The translations under genes and the position numbers were made by a program. The notes under the pieces were generated by a model that made no database searches, had not been told where the DNA came from, and worked only from the letters and a program-made list of their open reading frames with translations. From Thioalkalivibrio sp. ALJ7 (GTDB taxonomy: Bacteria; Pseudomonadota; Gammaproteobacteria; Ectothiorhodospirales; Ectothiorhodospiraceae): a DNA stretch of 64,000 nucleotides. Location of the stretch: positions 620,001 to 684,000 of the forward strand of contig NZ_AQXQ01000012.1 of the NCBI RefSeq assembly GCF_000376865.1, given 5' to 3'. This document shows positions 18,350-27,181 of this stretch, piece by piece (positions within the stretch are counted from its first letter, which is position 1; the number at the start of each line of letters is the position of its first letter).

Positions 18350-18870
18350 TGAAACAGCCCGATCGCGGTCTGGGTCAGCACGCTGGAGATCACCACGTAG
18401 CCCAGCGCAAGCAGCATCCCGACCAAGCGCAGGCCGAGCCCCAGCGCCTGCTGCAGGATATGACCGAACACCAGCAACAGCCAGGCGAGCAGGGTCAGCA
18501 TCCCCAGCACGACGCCGGTCGCGATGTCTTCGGGCTCCCGCCCAGGATCCGGGCCGCCCATCAACAGCATCAACAACGCCATCAACAGGCCCAAAATCGC
18601 CCCGGTCCCGGCCATCGCGGTAAAGGTCTGGCGCAGACGATCGGGCACACCCCGGATGGTCAGCACGATGGCAACAAAAGCGTACAGGACCACCAGGTCC
18701 ATCACGTTCAGCGCGAGGGCCTGGCCAAAGCCATACAGGGGTATCCCGACCACCATGCCGGCAATCAGGGCAATGCCGACCCAGAAGATCAGCGTCCCGC
18801 TATCCGCCGGAAGGTCCTGCGGGCCGGCACGCAGTCGCAAGATGTTGAATATCGTGAAGACGCCGTTCAA
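18346..18870 (-). CDS. Multi-pass membrane protein, YIP1-like
   Basis: A 174-residue inner-membrane protein with about five hydrophobic helices (for example LIFWVGIALIAGMVVGIPLYG, LVVLYAFVAIVLTIRG, AILGLLMALLMLLMGG, LLAWLLLVFGHILQQALGLG). The layout resembles small YIP1-domain bacterial membrane proteins, but I cannot confirm the family. Its ATG overlaps the mlaA stop by 4 bp and its stop overlaps mpl by 4 bp, hinting at an envelope role. Confidence 0.65.
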   Translation of the reverse strand: MNGVFTIFNILRLRAGPQDLPADSGTLIFWVGIALIAGMVVGIPLYGFGQALALNVMDLVVLYAFVAIVLTIRGVPDRLRQTFTAMAGTGAILGLLMALLMLLMGGPDPGREPEDIATGVVLGMLTLLAWLLLVFGHILQQALGLGLRLVGMLLALGYVVISSVLTQTAIGLFQ

Positions 18871-19655
18871 AGCCCTCCCTCCTCGGCCTCCATCGCCTCC
18901 AGGGCCTCGAGTTCCTCCAGCTCGTCCAGCATGGCATCGGCCTCTTCGTCCGACATGCCATCGCGCACGAGGAAGTCGCGGCGCTGCAGATAGCCCTGGC
19001 GCATCGCGATGTAGGGGTCATCGGACAGCTGAGCCAACATGCGCTCGGTGGGGATCAGACCGGCCCGCATGTCGATCACATCCAGCGCGATCAGGCCGGC
19101 CCACCAGCCCGAGTGATCGTCGCGCAAATTGGTGTGGTATAGCGGACTCACGTACCCGTCCACCAAGCGAGCGGGCGCATCACGGGCCGTGCTCGGGCCC
19201 AGGAACGGGAGCTGGAGGTAGGGCCCACGGGCAACACCCCAGGCCCCGAGGGTCTGCCCGAAGTCCTCGTTGTTCTTGTCGAGGCCCATCGGCGAGGCGA
19301 CATCAATCAACCCGAACACCCCGAAAGTGGTGTTGAAAAGCAGGCGACCGGTGTCGGACGCCGCGTTCTCCAGATTGCCCTGCAGCAGGTTGTTGAACAG
19401 CACCACCACGTCATTCAGGTTGGAGAAGAAATTCCCGACACCGGTCTGCACCGGCTGCGGCAAACGCTGGTACTGCACGGCGGCGGGGCGCAACAAGGAC
19501 TCGTCAAAATCCTGATTGAACTCAAAGACCGCTCGGTTGTAGGACTCCCATGGGTCGTCGGGATGACGGTCCTCGCTGGGTACCGTCGCACAGCCGGTCA
19601 GGCCCAGGACCACCAGGGCCAGAAGGCCCATTCGCAAGCGGGAGACAACAGACAT
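18867..19655 (-). CDS. mlaA: Outer-membrane lipid asymmetry lipoprotein MlaA (VacJ)
   Basis: MlaA removes phospholipids from the outer leaflet of the outer membrane and hands them to the Mla pathway. The 262-residue product has a lipoprotein signal with lipobox LTGC (Cys22), then the family core DPWESYNRAVFEFNQDFDESLLRP, NLNDVVVLFNNLLQG, LFNTTFGVFGLIDVAS and GVARGPYLQLPFLGPSTARD. An acidic Glu-rich tail (about 20 residues) follows. Start 19655 is preceded by AAGGA at 7 nt; the longer frame to 19748 is unlikely. Unusually, other mla genes are not adjacent; its neighbours are a membrane protein and mpl. Confidence 0.94.
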   Translation of the reverse strand: MSVVSRLRMGLLALVVLGLTGCATVPSEDRHPDDPWESYNRAVFEFNQDFDESLLRPAAVQYQRLPQPVQTGVGNFFSNLNDVVVLFNNLLQGNLENAASDTGRLLFNTTFGVFGLIDVASPMGLDKNNEDFGQTLGAWGVARGPYLQLPFLGPSTARDAPARLVDGYVSPLYHTNLRDDHSGWWAGLIALDVIDMRAGLIPTERMLAQLSDDPYIAMRQGYLQRRDFLVRDGMSDEEADAMLDELEELEALEAMEAEEGGL

Positions 19656-19744
19656 GTGATTCCTTTTTCTGAGCGGGTCACCGGGCGGCCAGGACGGCGG
19701 CATGCCAGGTGGTGGAACCGTGATCCGGGAGGGGCGTGCCTTGG

Positions 19745-21760
19745 TCAAACCCCAGGTATAGCGTGAATGTCCGCCTTGCGGGCGACCGTCACCTGGCCGC
19801 GCCCCTGGTCCTTGGCCTGATAACAGGCGCGATCCGCCGCGACGAAGGCCTCGTCCACACCCGGCACATCCGGCCCCAATTCGACCACGCCAACCGAAGC
19901 CCCAATGGTGACGTCCCGCGCTTCGACCTGCAACGGGCGGTCGGCCAAGGCCGAGCAGATGCGCTGCCCCAGTATGCGTGAATACTCGGCGTTGGTGTCG
20001 CGGGCGATAATGGCAAACTCGTCGCCCCCGATCCGTGCCACGGCATCGTGATTGCGGGTCAGGTCGTGCAGGACACGCGCCACCTGTCGCAACAATTCAT
20101 CACCCACGCGGTGACCATGACGATCGTTGACGTCCTTGAAGTAATCCAGATCCACCAGCAGAAGACTGGCAACGACGTGGTTTTCTCGGGCGGCATGCAG
20201 GGCGATCTCCAGTTCACGCTCGAAGGCCCGCCGATTCAATAACCCGGTCAGACTGTCATGACTAGCCTCGTGCACCAGTCGGTCCACCAGCCGGCGCTCT
20301 TCGGAGACATCGGTCAGGACCAGCAGGGTACGCACCGAACTCCCGGCTACCGGATCCAGCGCCGTGCGCGCGATCCGCACGATCAGTTCGTGGCCGTCAC
20401 GGCGGACCAATCGGGCATCAGAGCGATCACCAAGGGCCTGGTTCAGCCTTTCACCCCGAGCCCGCTCCGGTAGCAGGGGGCGCCCGGTGCCCAGCTCGCG
20501 CAGATCGAGAAGTTGATCGAGTGAACAGCCCAGGACCTGGTCCCGGCTGAGACCGGTCAGTTCACGAGCCGCGGGGTTTATATAGGAGATCCCGCCATGC
20601 GCATCCAGGGTGATCACGGCATCGGGCATCGCATCCATACTGCGTTCGAGATTGCGGCCGGATCGGCGCATCCGGGCATGCACGCGGGAGACATACAACA
20701 GCGCAAAAAACGCAAGAACCGCCAGCCCGGAAGCCAGCCAGACGAGGTTGCTGCGCAGCCATTCCAGTGCGTTGAACGGTTGCGGGGCATACAACCCGAC
20801 ACCCAGCTCGAACATCAGGCCATGGACATCCTCGTAGGAGCGTGGCGCGGACCAACCGGTGATCTCCGCTGCCTGGCTGGCCGGGTGTTCGGCATCCAGC
20901 GCCAACGTAGCTTGCAGGATCGAGTGCGCCAGCGAGGCATCCAGGTCGCCTCGCATCGCCAGCGGCCATTCGGGATACAACCGCGTACTGGAACGATGGT
21001 CGAACGCGGGGAAGGCGCGCTCGCCGACCACCCGGACCTGTTCCAGCCGCGGATCGTCACGGGCCTCCAGGTCCTCGAGAATTCCGGTACGGAAGGTCGC
21101 CGCATCCACCTCGCCGCGCAGCACCCAATCAAGGCCGCGCCCAACCGGGAATCCGGTGAACACAATGGCCGCCAGGTCGCGTTCGACATCCAGCCCAGCC
21201 GCCTGCAGTTCGCGCCAGGTCATCCACCAGCCGCCAAAGGCATCCGGGTGGACAGCGGACAGACGTTGGCCACGCAGATCCTCCAGCTCCACCAGGTCCT
21301 CGCGGTCGGCGCGCGCGATCACGACCGCCCCGAAGCGATCCTCGTCACGCCCCATCTGCCGCGGCTGCATGGTCGCAATCCGCGAGATCCCGTGACGCTG
21401 CTCCAGCATCACGTAGGAACCACTGTTGGTCAGGATCAGGTCAAACCGGTCGGCGGCCACAGCGGCCTGCAGTTCGTCGTTATCCACCGGCTCCAGTTCG
21501 AAGCGGGCACCCTCGATCTGCTCACTCAGATACTCGACAAAGGGCGTCCAGTTCTGGCGCGCCACGTCCTCGCCACGGTGTGCCAGCACCCCCAGAATGA
21601 GCCGCTGCTCATCGGCTTGCGGCTCGTCGGCCAACAACGGCGACACCGAAGTCAGTCCGATCAAGGTCAGCAACAGAGCCAGGCCACCGAACATCCATCG
21701 CGGGAGGCGCCGAGCCTCTGGCGCCCTGAACGATGGACGTCTGCGGCCACGCTCCTTCAT
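19745..21760 (-). CDS. Diguanylate cyclase with PhnD-like sensor and PAS domain
   Basis: A 671-residue membrane signalling protein predicted to make cyclic di-GMP. In order: signal-type hydrophobic segment (about 23-44), a periplasmic binding-protein domain of the PhnD/ABC phosphate-phosphonate type (LILGVLAHRG...DLILTNSGSYV...), a membrane helix (LVWLASGLAVLAFFALLYV), a PAS domain (SMDAMPDAVITLDAHGGISY) and a GGDEF domain with intact ARIGGDEF and a matching RNHD inhibitory I-site five residues before it. No EAL domain. It starts 1 nt after the argG stop, so the two are likely co-transcribed. Ligand unknown. Confidence 0.9.
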   Translation of the reverse strand: MKERGRRRPSFRAPEARRLPRWMFGGLALLLTLIGLTSVSPLLADEPQADEQRLILGVLAHRGEDVARQNWTPFVEYLSEQIEGARFELEPVDNDELQAAVAADRFDLILTNSGSYVMLEQRHGISRIATMQPRQMGRDEDRFGAVVIARADREDLVELEDLRGQRLSAVHPDAFGGWWMTWRELQAAGLDVERDLAAIVFTGFPVGRGLDWVLRGEVDAATFRTGILEDLEARDDPRLEQVRVVGERAFPAFDHRSSTRLYPEWPLAMRGDLDASLAHSILQATLALDAEHPASQAAEITGWSAPRSYEDVHGLMFELGVGLYAPQPFNALEWLRSNLVWLASGLAVLAFFALLYVSRVHARMRRSGRNLERSMDAMPDAVITLDAHGGISYINPAARELTGLSRDQVLGCSLDQLLDLRELGTGRPLLPERARGERLNQALGDRSDARLVRRDGHELIVRIARTALDPVAGSSVRTLLVLTDVSEERRLVDRLVHEASHDSLTGLLNRRAFERELEIALHAARENHVVASLLLVDLDYFKDVNDRHGHRVGDELLRQVARVLHDLTRNHDAVARIGGDEFAIIARDTNAEYSRILGQRICSALADRPLQVEARDVTIGASVGVVELGPDVPGVDEAFVAADRACYQAKDQGRGQVTVARKADIHAIPGV

Positions 21761-21761
21761 G

Positions 21762-22985
21762 TCATGTGGGCTTCCGATTACGGCTCGCGGCGATACGCAG
21801 ACGCAGGGCGTTCAAACGGATGAAGCCCTCGGCGTCTTTCTGGTCATAGGCGCCGGCATCGTCTTCGAAGGTCGCGATGGCGTCGTCAAACAGGGTGTCC
21901 TCGGAACGCCGGCCCGCCACGATCACGTTGCCCTTGTACAGACGCAGGCGCACCTCGCCGTTGACCACGGCCTGGGTATCGTCGATTGCGGCCTGCAACA
22001 TGCGCCGTTCCGGGCTCCACCAGTAGCCGTTGTAGATAATGCTGGCGTAACGCGGCATCAGCTCGTCCTTCAGGTGCGCCGCCTCGCGATCCAGGGTGAT
22101 GGATTCCAGCGCGCGACGGGCTCGCAACAGGATGGTGCCGCCCGGGGTCTCGTAGCAGCCACGGGATTTCATGCCGACATAGCGGTTCTCGACGATATCC
22201 AGACGACCAACGCCGTGAGCACCACCTCGCTCGTTGAGCTTCGCGAGCAGATCGGCCGCGCTCATGCGCTCACCGTTGATCGAGACCGGGTCGCCCTTCT
22301 CGAAACCGATGGTCAGGGTCTCGGACTCGTCCGGCGCGGCTTCGGGCGAGACCGACCAACGCCACATGTCCTCCTCGGCCTCGGTCCACGGGTCCTCCAG
22401 CGGGCCGCCCTCATAGGAGATGTGCAGAAGATTCGCATCCATCGAATACGGCGACTTCGTACCCTGCTTCTTGTAGTCCACCGGGATGTTGTGTTGCTCG
22501 GCGTAGGCCATCAGGCGCTCGCGCGAATTCAGGTCCCACTCGCGCCAGGGGGCAATCACCTGAATACCGGGCTTGAGCGCATAGGCGCCCAGCTCGAAGC
22601 GCACCTGATCATTGCCCTTGCCGGTGGCACCGTGGGCGACGGCATCAGCCCCGGTCTCTTCGGCGATCTCCACCAGGCGACGCGCGATCAGCGGGCGGGC
22701 GATGGAAGTACCCAGCAGGTACTCGCCCTCGTAGATCGTGTTGGCCCGAAACATCGGGAATACGTAGTCGCGCACGAAGACTTCGCGCAGGTCCTCGATA
22801 TAGATCTGCTTTACGCCCAGGGCCTCGGCCTTGGCACGGGCCGGTTCGACTTCCTCGCCCTGACCGAGATCGGCGGTAAAGGTGATGACCTCGCAGCCAT
22901 AGGTATCTTCCAGCCATTTAAGAATGACCGAAGTATCCAGGCCACCGGAGTAGGCGAGGACGACGCGTTTGATCGAGGAGCTCAT
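21762..22985 (-). CDS. argG: Argininosuccinate synthase
   Basis: ArgG condenses citrulline and aspartate with ATP to argininosuccinate. The 407-residue product has the ATP loop [53 protein letters not shown] and [20 protein letters not shown], all standard for the family. It heads the minus-strand gene series leading through the GGDEF protein to mlaA. A promoter-like sequence lies just upstream, overlapping the end of the MotY-like gene. Confidence 0.97.
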   Translation of the reverse strand: MSSSIKRVVLAYSGGLDTSVILKWLEDTYGCEVITFTADLGQGEEVEPARAKAEALGVKQIYIEDLREVFVRDYVFPMFRANTIYEGEYLLGTSIARPLIARRLVEIAEETGADAVAHGATGKGNDQVRFELGAYALKPGIQVIAPWREWDLNSRERLMAYAEQHNIPVDYKKQGTKSPYSMDANLLHISYEGGPLEDPWTEAEEDMWRWSVSPEAAPDESETLTIGFEKGDPVSINGERMSAADLLAKLNERGGAHGVGRLDIVENRYVGMKSRGCYETPGGTILLRARRALESITLDREAAHLKDELMPRYASIIYNGYWWSPERRMLQAAIDDTQAVVNGEVRLRLYKGNVIVAGRRSEDTLFDDAIATFEDDAGAYDQKDAEGFIRLNALRLRIAASRNRKPT

Positions 22986-23014
22986 AAGAATGCCAGTCCT
23001 TGTCTTAACATGAA

Positions 23015-23043
23015 GATATAGTCGTTATAGCGACTTCCGTCAC
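23015..23043 (-). promoter_or_regulatory. Possible sigma-70 promoter for argG
   Basis: On the minus strand GTGACG (23043-23038) and TATATC (23020-23015) are separated by 17 nt, about 30 bp before the argG ATG. The spacer holds the short palindrome AGTCGCTATAACGACT, which could be an operator. Inferred from sequence only. Confidence 0.4.
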
Positions 23044-24005
23044 TACCACGCCGGGGTGCCGGAGGGTTCGGGCGGGATGGGAACTGGGCCTGCAGGCGGT
23101 TCAGTCCGAGGGTCTGAAACCGCCTCGGCCGGGGCTTCGCCTGCCTCCCGATCGCCCTTCAGCCACCAGATATCGCTTCGACGCGAAGCCGCTCGAGCGC
23201 CCTCGGCGGCCGGGTCCACGCCCGGTGCCTCGATCTCGATATGTTCGGCCGCAACCCCTGCCTCCACCAAGGCCTCCCGGACCACTCGGGCACGGTCGCG
23301 GCTTAGGGCCTCGTTGATCCCTAGCGGGCCTTCCGCATCGGTCCAGCCCACGACTCGGACCCGTGGGGCCGCAACGCTGGCCAGGGCCTGAACCGCCGCC
23401 TCCAGGGTCTCCCTCGCCTCGCGATCAAGCCGGTGGAGGCCGGTATCGAAATAGACGCTCCAGCGCTCCAGGGCCCCCGCCTCCGGGGCGGCCGCGGGCC
23501 GAGTATGACTCCCGTAGCAAGCACGGAAGTCCTGTGCACGAAGCGCAAAGCGAATCCCCCGGAAATGCACCCAATCATCACCATCCGGGAAATCGATACG
23601 AATATCGTGACCCGCCAACAGACGCGCCTTCAGGGGCTGAACCAGGGACTGCGGGACACGAAAGATCCGGTCGTCGCGGGCCTCTAGCTGCAGGTCCAGC
23701 GGCGCCATTGAGGCGGGTCGCAACCACTCCGGTGCACCGGTGCGCAGCCGTGGCGAATGCCCCTCGGGCATGGGGTACGGCGCCTCCCAGTAGGCCCCAG
23801 TCACCAGTCCTGGCCGGGTCTCGAAACCGAGCGTCCCGCCATGGCGGACCGACTGCTCGATACGACAGATGTCGTCGTCCTCGGTCAGCTGCCAGGTGCT
23901 GCGCTCCAGCGGCTCGCTGTACGGCGCGGCACCGGCCGTGACGATGCCAGCCCCCAGAAGCACGCAGGGGAGCATGAGACGCAGCCACTGGCGCAGGCCG
24001 GTCAT
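23043..24005 (-). CDS. MotY-like OmpA-family periplasmic protein
   Basis: A 320-residue exported protein: signal peptide (about 1-26), an N-terminal domain, then an OmpA-type peptidoglycan-binding domain (about 180-275; VYFDTGLHRLDREARETLE, VVGWTDAEGP, LSRDRARVVREAL) and a Pro/Glu-rich tail. The N-terminal part keeps the pattern of MotY, the T-ring protein of sodium-driven flagella: a conserved cysteine in DDICRIEQ, WVHFRGIRFALRAQDFRACYG. The terminal SRRSDIWWLKG replaces the usual NRRV-type ending. It lies 6 bp after lpdA. Either a stator-associated or a more general cell-wall-anchored role is possible. Confidence 0.7.
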   Translation of the reverse strand: MTGLRQWLRLMLPCVLLGAGIVTAGAAPYSEPLERSTWQLTEDDDICRIEQSVRHGGTLGFETRPGLVTGAYWEAPYPMPEGHSPRLRTGAPEWLRPASMAPLDLQLEARDDRIFRVPQSLVQPLKARLLAGHDIRIDFPDGDDWVHFRGIRFALRAQDFRACYGSHTRPAAAPEAGALERWSVYFDTGLHRLDREARETLEAAVQALASVAAPRVRVVGWTDAEGPLGINEALSRDRARVVREALVEAGVAAEHIEIEAPGVDPAAEGARAASRRSDIWWLKGDREAGEAPAEAVSDPRTEPPAGPVPIPPEPSGTPAW

Positions 24006-24011
24006 GAAGCG

Positions 24012-25796
24012 CTAGCGCTTCTTCGGCGGCAGGATGTCGGTAATCGACCCGTGCGCAACCTCGGCGGCAAAGGCTACGGTCTCGCTGAGCGTCGGATGCG
24101 GGTGCACGGTCAGGCCGATGTCTTCCATCTCGGCGCCCATCTCCAGCGCCAGCATGGCCTCGCCGATCAAATCGCCGGCGGACGGGCCCACAATGCCGGC
24201 CCCGATCACGCGACCTTCGGCGTCGAACAGCAGCTTGGTCATGCCATCCTCGGCACCCAGGGCGATCGCGCGGCCGGAGGCGGCCCAGGGGAACACGCCC
24301 TTGGTGTATTCGATGCCGTCGGCCTTGGCCTGCTCCTCGGTCACGCCCATCCAGGCGACCTCGGGATGGGTATAGGCCACCGACGGGATCGCGCGGGCGT
24401 CGAAGTGCACCTTGTGCCCGGCGATCACCTCGGCCGCGACCTTGCCCTCGTGGGTGGCCTTGTGCGCCAGCATCGGCTGGCCGACCACGTCGCCGATGGC
24501 GAAGATGTGCTCGACGTTGGTGCGCTGCTGGCTGTCGACCTCGATGAAGCCGCGCTCGGTCACCTGCACGCCCGCCGCCTCGGCCTTGATCTGCGCGCCG
24601 TTCGGGCTGCGTCCCACGGCGACCAGCACACGGTCGAAGGTGTCCTCTTCCGGCAGGCCCTTGGCCTCGCCCTCGAACTGGCAGACGATCCCGGCCTTGG
24701 TGGCCTTGGCCCCGTTCACCTTGCTCTTGAGGAAGATGTTCTCGAAGCGCTTCTTCGCGCGCTTCTCGAACGGGCGCACGATGTCGCGGTCCGCGCCCGG
24801 CATCAGGGTGTCGGACAGCTCGACCACTGTGACCTTGCTGCCCAGAGCCTCGTACACGCAGGCCATCTCCAGCCCAATGATGCCGCCGCCGACGACCAGC
24901 ATACGCTCGGGGATCTCCGCGAGGTCCAGGGCATCGGTGGAGTCCATCACCCGCTCGTCGTCCCAGGGGAAGCCGGGCAGCTTGATCGCCTGTGAACCGA
25001 CCGCGAGGATCGCGTGCTCGAAGCCGATCACCTCGCGGCCCTCGTCCCCTTCGACGGCAATGCTGTTGGCGCCGACGAACTCGCCCACACCCTGTACTAC
25101 ACGTACCTTGCGCTGCTTGCACAGCTGCTTGAGCCCGCCGGTCAGCTTCTTGACCGCGTTGCCCTTGTAGCCACGCAGCCCGTCGAGATCGATCTCCGGC
25201 GCGCCGAACTTGATGCCCAGAGCAGCAAAGCGCTCGGCCTCGTGCAGCACCTCGCCGGCGTGCAGCAGCGCCTTGGACGGGATGCAACCGACGTTCAGGC
25301 AGACCCCGCCGATCTGCGGGTAACGTTCGACCATCACCACATCCAGACCGAGGTCGGCCGCGCGGAACGCCGCGGTGTAACCACCGGGGCCGGAACCCAG
25401 CACCAGCACCTGGCACTGGCTGTCGGTATTCGGATCGGCGGCGGCCTTGGGCGCCGCCTTGTTCGACTCGCTCGCGGCGGCCGATTCCGGTTGCGCGGAT
25501 CCGGCCTTGGCGCCACCGCCGGCCGCCCCCGCATCCTCGCCACCCGCAGAATCGCCACTGGCTTCGAGGTCCAGGAGCTTGCTGCCCTTGGATACCTTGT
25601 CCCCGACCTTCACGTGCATCTTCTTGACCGTGCCCGCCTCGGGGGCGGGCACGTCGATGGTCGCCTTGTCGGATTCCAGGGTAATCAGCGGATCCTCCGG
25701 CGCGATCTCGCTGCCCGGCTGTACCAGGACCTCGATGATCTCGACGTCCTTGAAATCCCCGATATCCGGGACCTCGATGGTCTTGGTCTGGCTCAT
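24012..25796 (-). CDS. lpdA: Dihydrolipoyl dehydrogenase with N-terminal lipoyl domain (E3)
   Basis: E3 of pyruvate dehydrogenase, reoxidising dihydrolipoamide with NAD. The 594-residue product has a lipoyl domain (about 1-80, lipoylated lysine in TLESDKATIDVPAPEAG), an Ala/Gly/Glu-rich hinge (about 83-125) and the flavoprotein: FAD loop VLVLGSGPGGYTAAFRA, redox disulfide GGVCLNVGCIPSKAL, NAD loop VVGGGIIGLEMACV and the catalytic HPHPTLSE. Stand-alone E3s are about 470 residues, so the lipoyl fusion is a real feature, known in other proteobacteria such as Neisseria. It is 16 bp after aceF. Confidence 0.96.
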   Translation of the reverse strand: MSQTKTIEVPDIGDFKDVEIIEVLVQPGSEIAPEDPLITLESDKATIDVPAPEAGTVKKMHVKVGDKVSKGSKLLDLEASGDSAGGEDAGAAGGGAKAGSAQPESAAASESNKAAPKAAADPNTDSQCQVLVLGSGPGGYTAAFRAADLGLDVVMVERYPQIGGVCLNVGCIPSKALLHAGEVLHEAERFAALGIKFGAPEIDLDGLRGYKGNAVKKLTGGLKQLCKQRKVRVVQGVGEFVGANSIAVEGDEGREVIGFEHAILAVGSQAIKLPGFPWDDERVMDSTDALDLAEIPERMLVVGGGIIGLEMACVYEALGSKVTVVELSDTLMPGADRDIVRPFEKRAKKRFENIFLKSKVNGAKATKAGIVCQFEGEAKGLPEEDTFDRVLVAVGRSPNGAQIKAEAAGVQVTERGFIEVDSQQRTNVEHIFAIGDVVGQPMLAHKATHEGKVAAEVIAGHKVHFDARAIPSVAYTHPEVAWMGVTEEQAKADGIEYTKGVFPWAASGRAIALGAEDGMTKLLFDAEGRVIGAGIVGPSAGDLIGEAMLALEMGAEMEDIGLTVHPHPTLSETVAFAAEVAHGSITDILPPKKR

Positions 25797-25812
25797 GACA
25801 AAGCTCCGGTCG

Positions 25813-27153
25813 TTACAGCAGCATGCGGCGCATGTCGGACAGCAATGCGCTCAGCGTGGTGGCAAAACGGGCGCCCAGCGCGCCATCGATCACTCGGTGA
25901 TCGTAGGACAGCGCCAGCGGCAAGATCAGGCGCGGCTCGAAGTCCTTGCCATTCCACACAGGCTTCATGCTGGAGCGCGACACACCGAGGATCGCGACCT
26001 CGGGGGCATTCACGATCGGGGTGAACTGGGTGCCACCGATCCCGCCGAGGCTGGAGATGGTCAGGCAGCCACCCTGCATGTCCGCGGGCTTGAGCTTCTT
26101 GTCGCGGGCACGCTGGGACAGGTCCATCAGCTCGGCGGCGATGTCGACCAGGCTCTTGCGATCCACATCGCGCACCACCGGGACGACCAGGCCGTCCGGC
26201 GTGTCCACCGCGATGCCGAGGTTGTAGTACTGCTTCAGGATCAGATTCTCGCCGGTCGCATCCAGCGAGGCATTGAAGCGCGGATACTGCTTGAGCGCGG
26301 AGACCACCGCCTTCATCAGGAACGGCAGGAAGGTGACCTTCACGCCCTTCTTCTCGTACTCGGCCTTCAGCGACTTGCGGAAGTCCTCGAGCTCAGTGAT
26401 GTCGGCCTCGTCGAACTGAGTGACATGCGGGACGGTGACCCAATTGCGATGCAGGTTCTTGCCGGTGAGCTTGTTGATCTTCGACAGCGCCTGGGTCTCG
26501 ATCGGGCCGAACTCGGAGAAGTCGATCTCCGGCATCGGCTCGACGCCCAGGCCGCCGCCGGCGCCCTGGCTCAGCGCGCGCTTCACAAAGCCCTGCACGT
26601 CCTCGCGCAGGATGCGGCCCTTGCGCCCGGAGCCCTCGACCTTGGTCAGGTCGACACCCAGCTCACGCGCAAACCGGCGCACCACCGGCGAGGCATGGGC
26701 CTTGCGGAAGGCCGATTCGTCGCGGATGTGCTCGGTGGGGGACGGGCGCGGTCCGTCAGCCCGGTCGGCGGCCTTGGCAGCCGCGGATTTCGGTGGTGCG
26801 GCCTTATCGGATTTGTCCGCTGCGGCCTTCTCGGCCGCTGGCTGCTTAGCGGAGGCCTCGTCCTTCGAGGCTTCTTCCTTCTTCGCGGAATCGGCCTCGG
26901 CCGCGCCCTCCTCGGCGGGTTCCAGCTCCAGGATCGGATCGCCCTGGTTGACCCGATCGCCCGCTTTCACTTTCAGCGCCTTCACGGTGCCGCCCTGGGG
27001 CGCCGGGATCTCGATGGAGGCCTTGTCGGACTCCAGCGTAATCAGCGGATCCTCGGGGGCCACGCTGTCACCGGGGCTCACGATGACCTCAATGATCTCA
27101 ACGTCCTTGAAGTCGCCGATATCCGGGACGTGCACAGTAGTCGTGTTGCTCAT
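25813..27153 (-). CDS. aceF: Dihydrolipoamide acetyltransferase of pyruvate dehydrogenase (E2)
   Basis: E2 core of the pyruvate dehydrogenase complex, moving the acetyl group to CoA. In the 446-residue product a single lipoyl domain (lysine in TLESDKASIEIPAPQGG), an Ala/Lys/Pro/Glu-rich linker, a peripheral subunit-binding domain (ASPVVRRFARELGVDL...GRKGRILREDV) and the catalytic domain ending in LSYDHRVIDGALGARF are seen. E. coli AceF has three lipoyl domains; here one is on E2 and one on E3. It lies 28 bp after aceE. Confidence 0.96.
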   Translation of the reverse strand: MSNTTTVHVPDIGDFKDVEIIEVIVSPGDSVAPEDPLITLESDKASIEIPAPQGGTVKALKVKAGDRVNQGDPILELEPAEEGAAEADSAKKEEASKDEASAKQPAAEKAAADKSDKAAPPKSAAAKAADRADGPRPSPTEHIRDESAFRKAHASPVVRRFARELGVDLTKVEGSGRKGRILREDVQGFVKRALSQGAGGGLGVEPMPEIDFSEFGPIETQALSKINKLTGKNLHRNWVTVPHVTQFDEADITELEDFRKSLKAEYEKKGVKVTFLPFLMKAVVSALKQYPRFNASLDATGENLILKQYYNLGIAVDTPDGLVVPVVRDVDRKSLVDIAAELMDLSQRARDKKLKPADMQGGCLTISSLGGIGGTQFTPIVNAPEVAILGVSRSSMKPVWNGKDFEPRLILPLALSYDHRVIDGALGARFATTLSALLSDMRRMLL

Positions 27154-27181
27154 GTCTGCTCCTGCCTCGGGTCCGACGGCC

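Noticed and set aside
21426-23021. 531-codon plus-strand frame opposite argG
   Set aside because: Antisense shadow with no motif; argG is intact.
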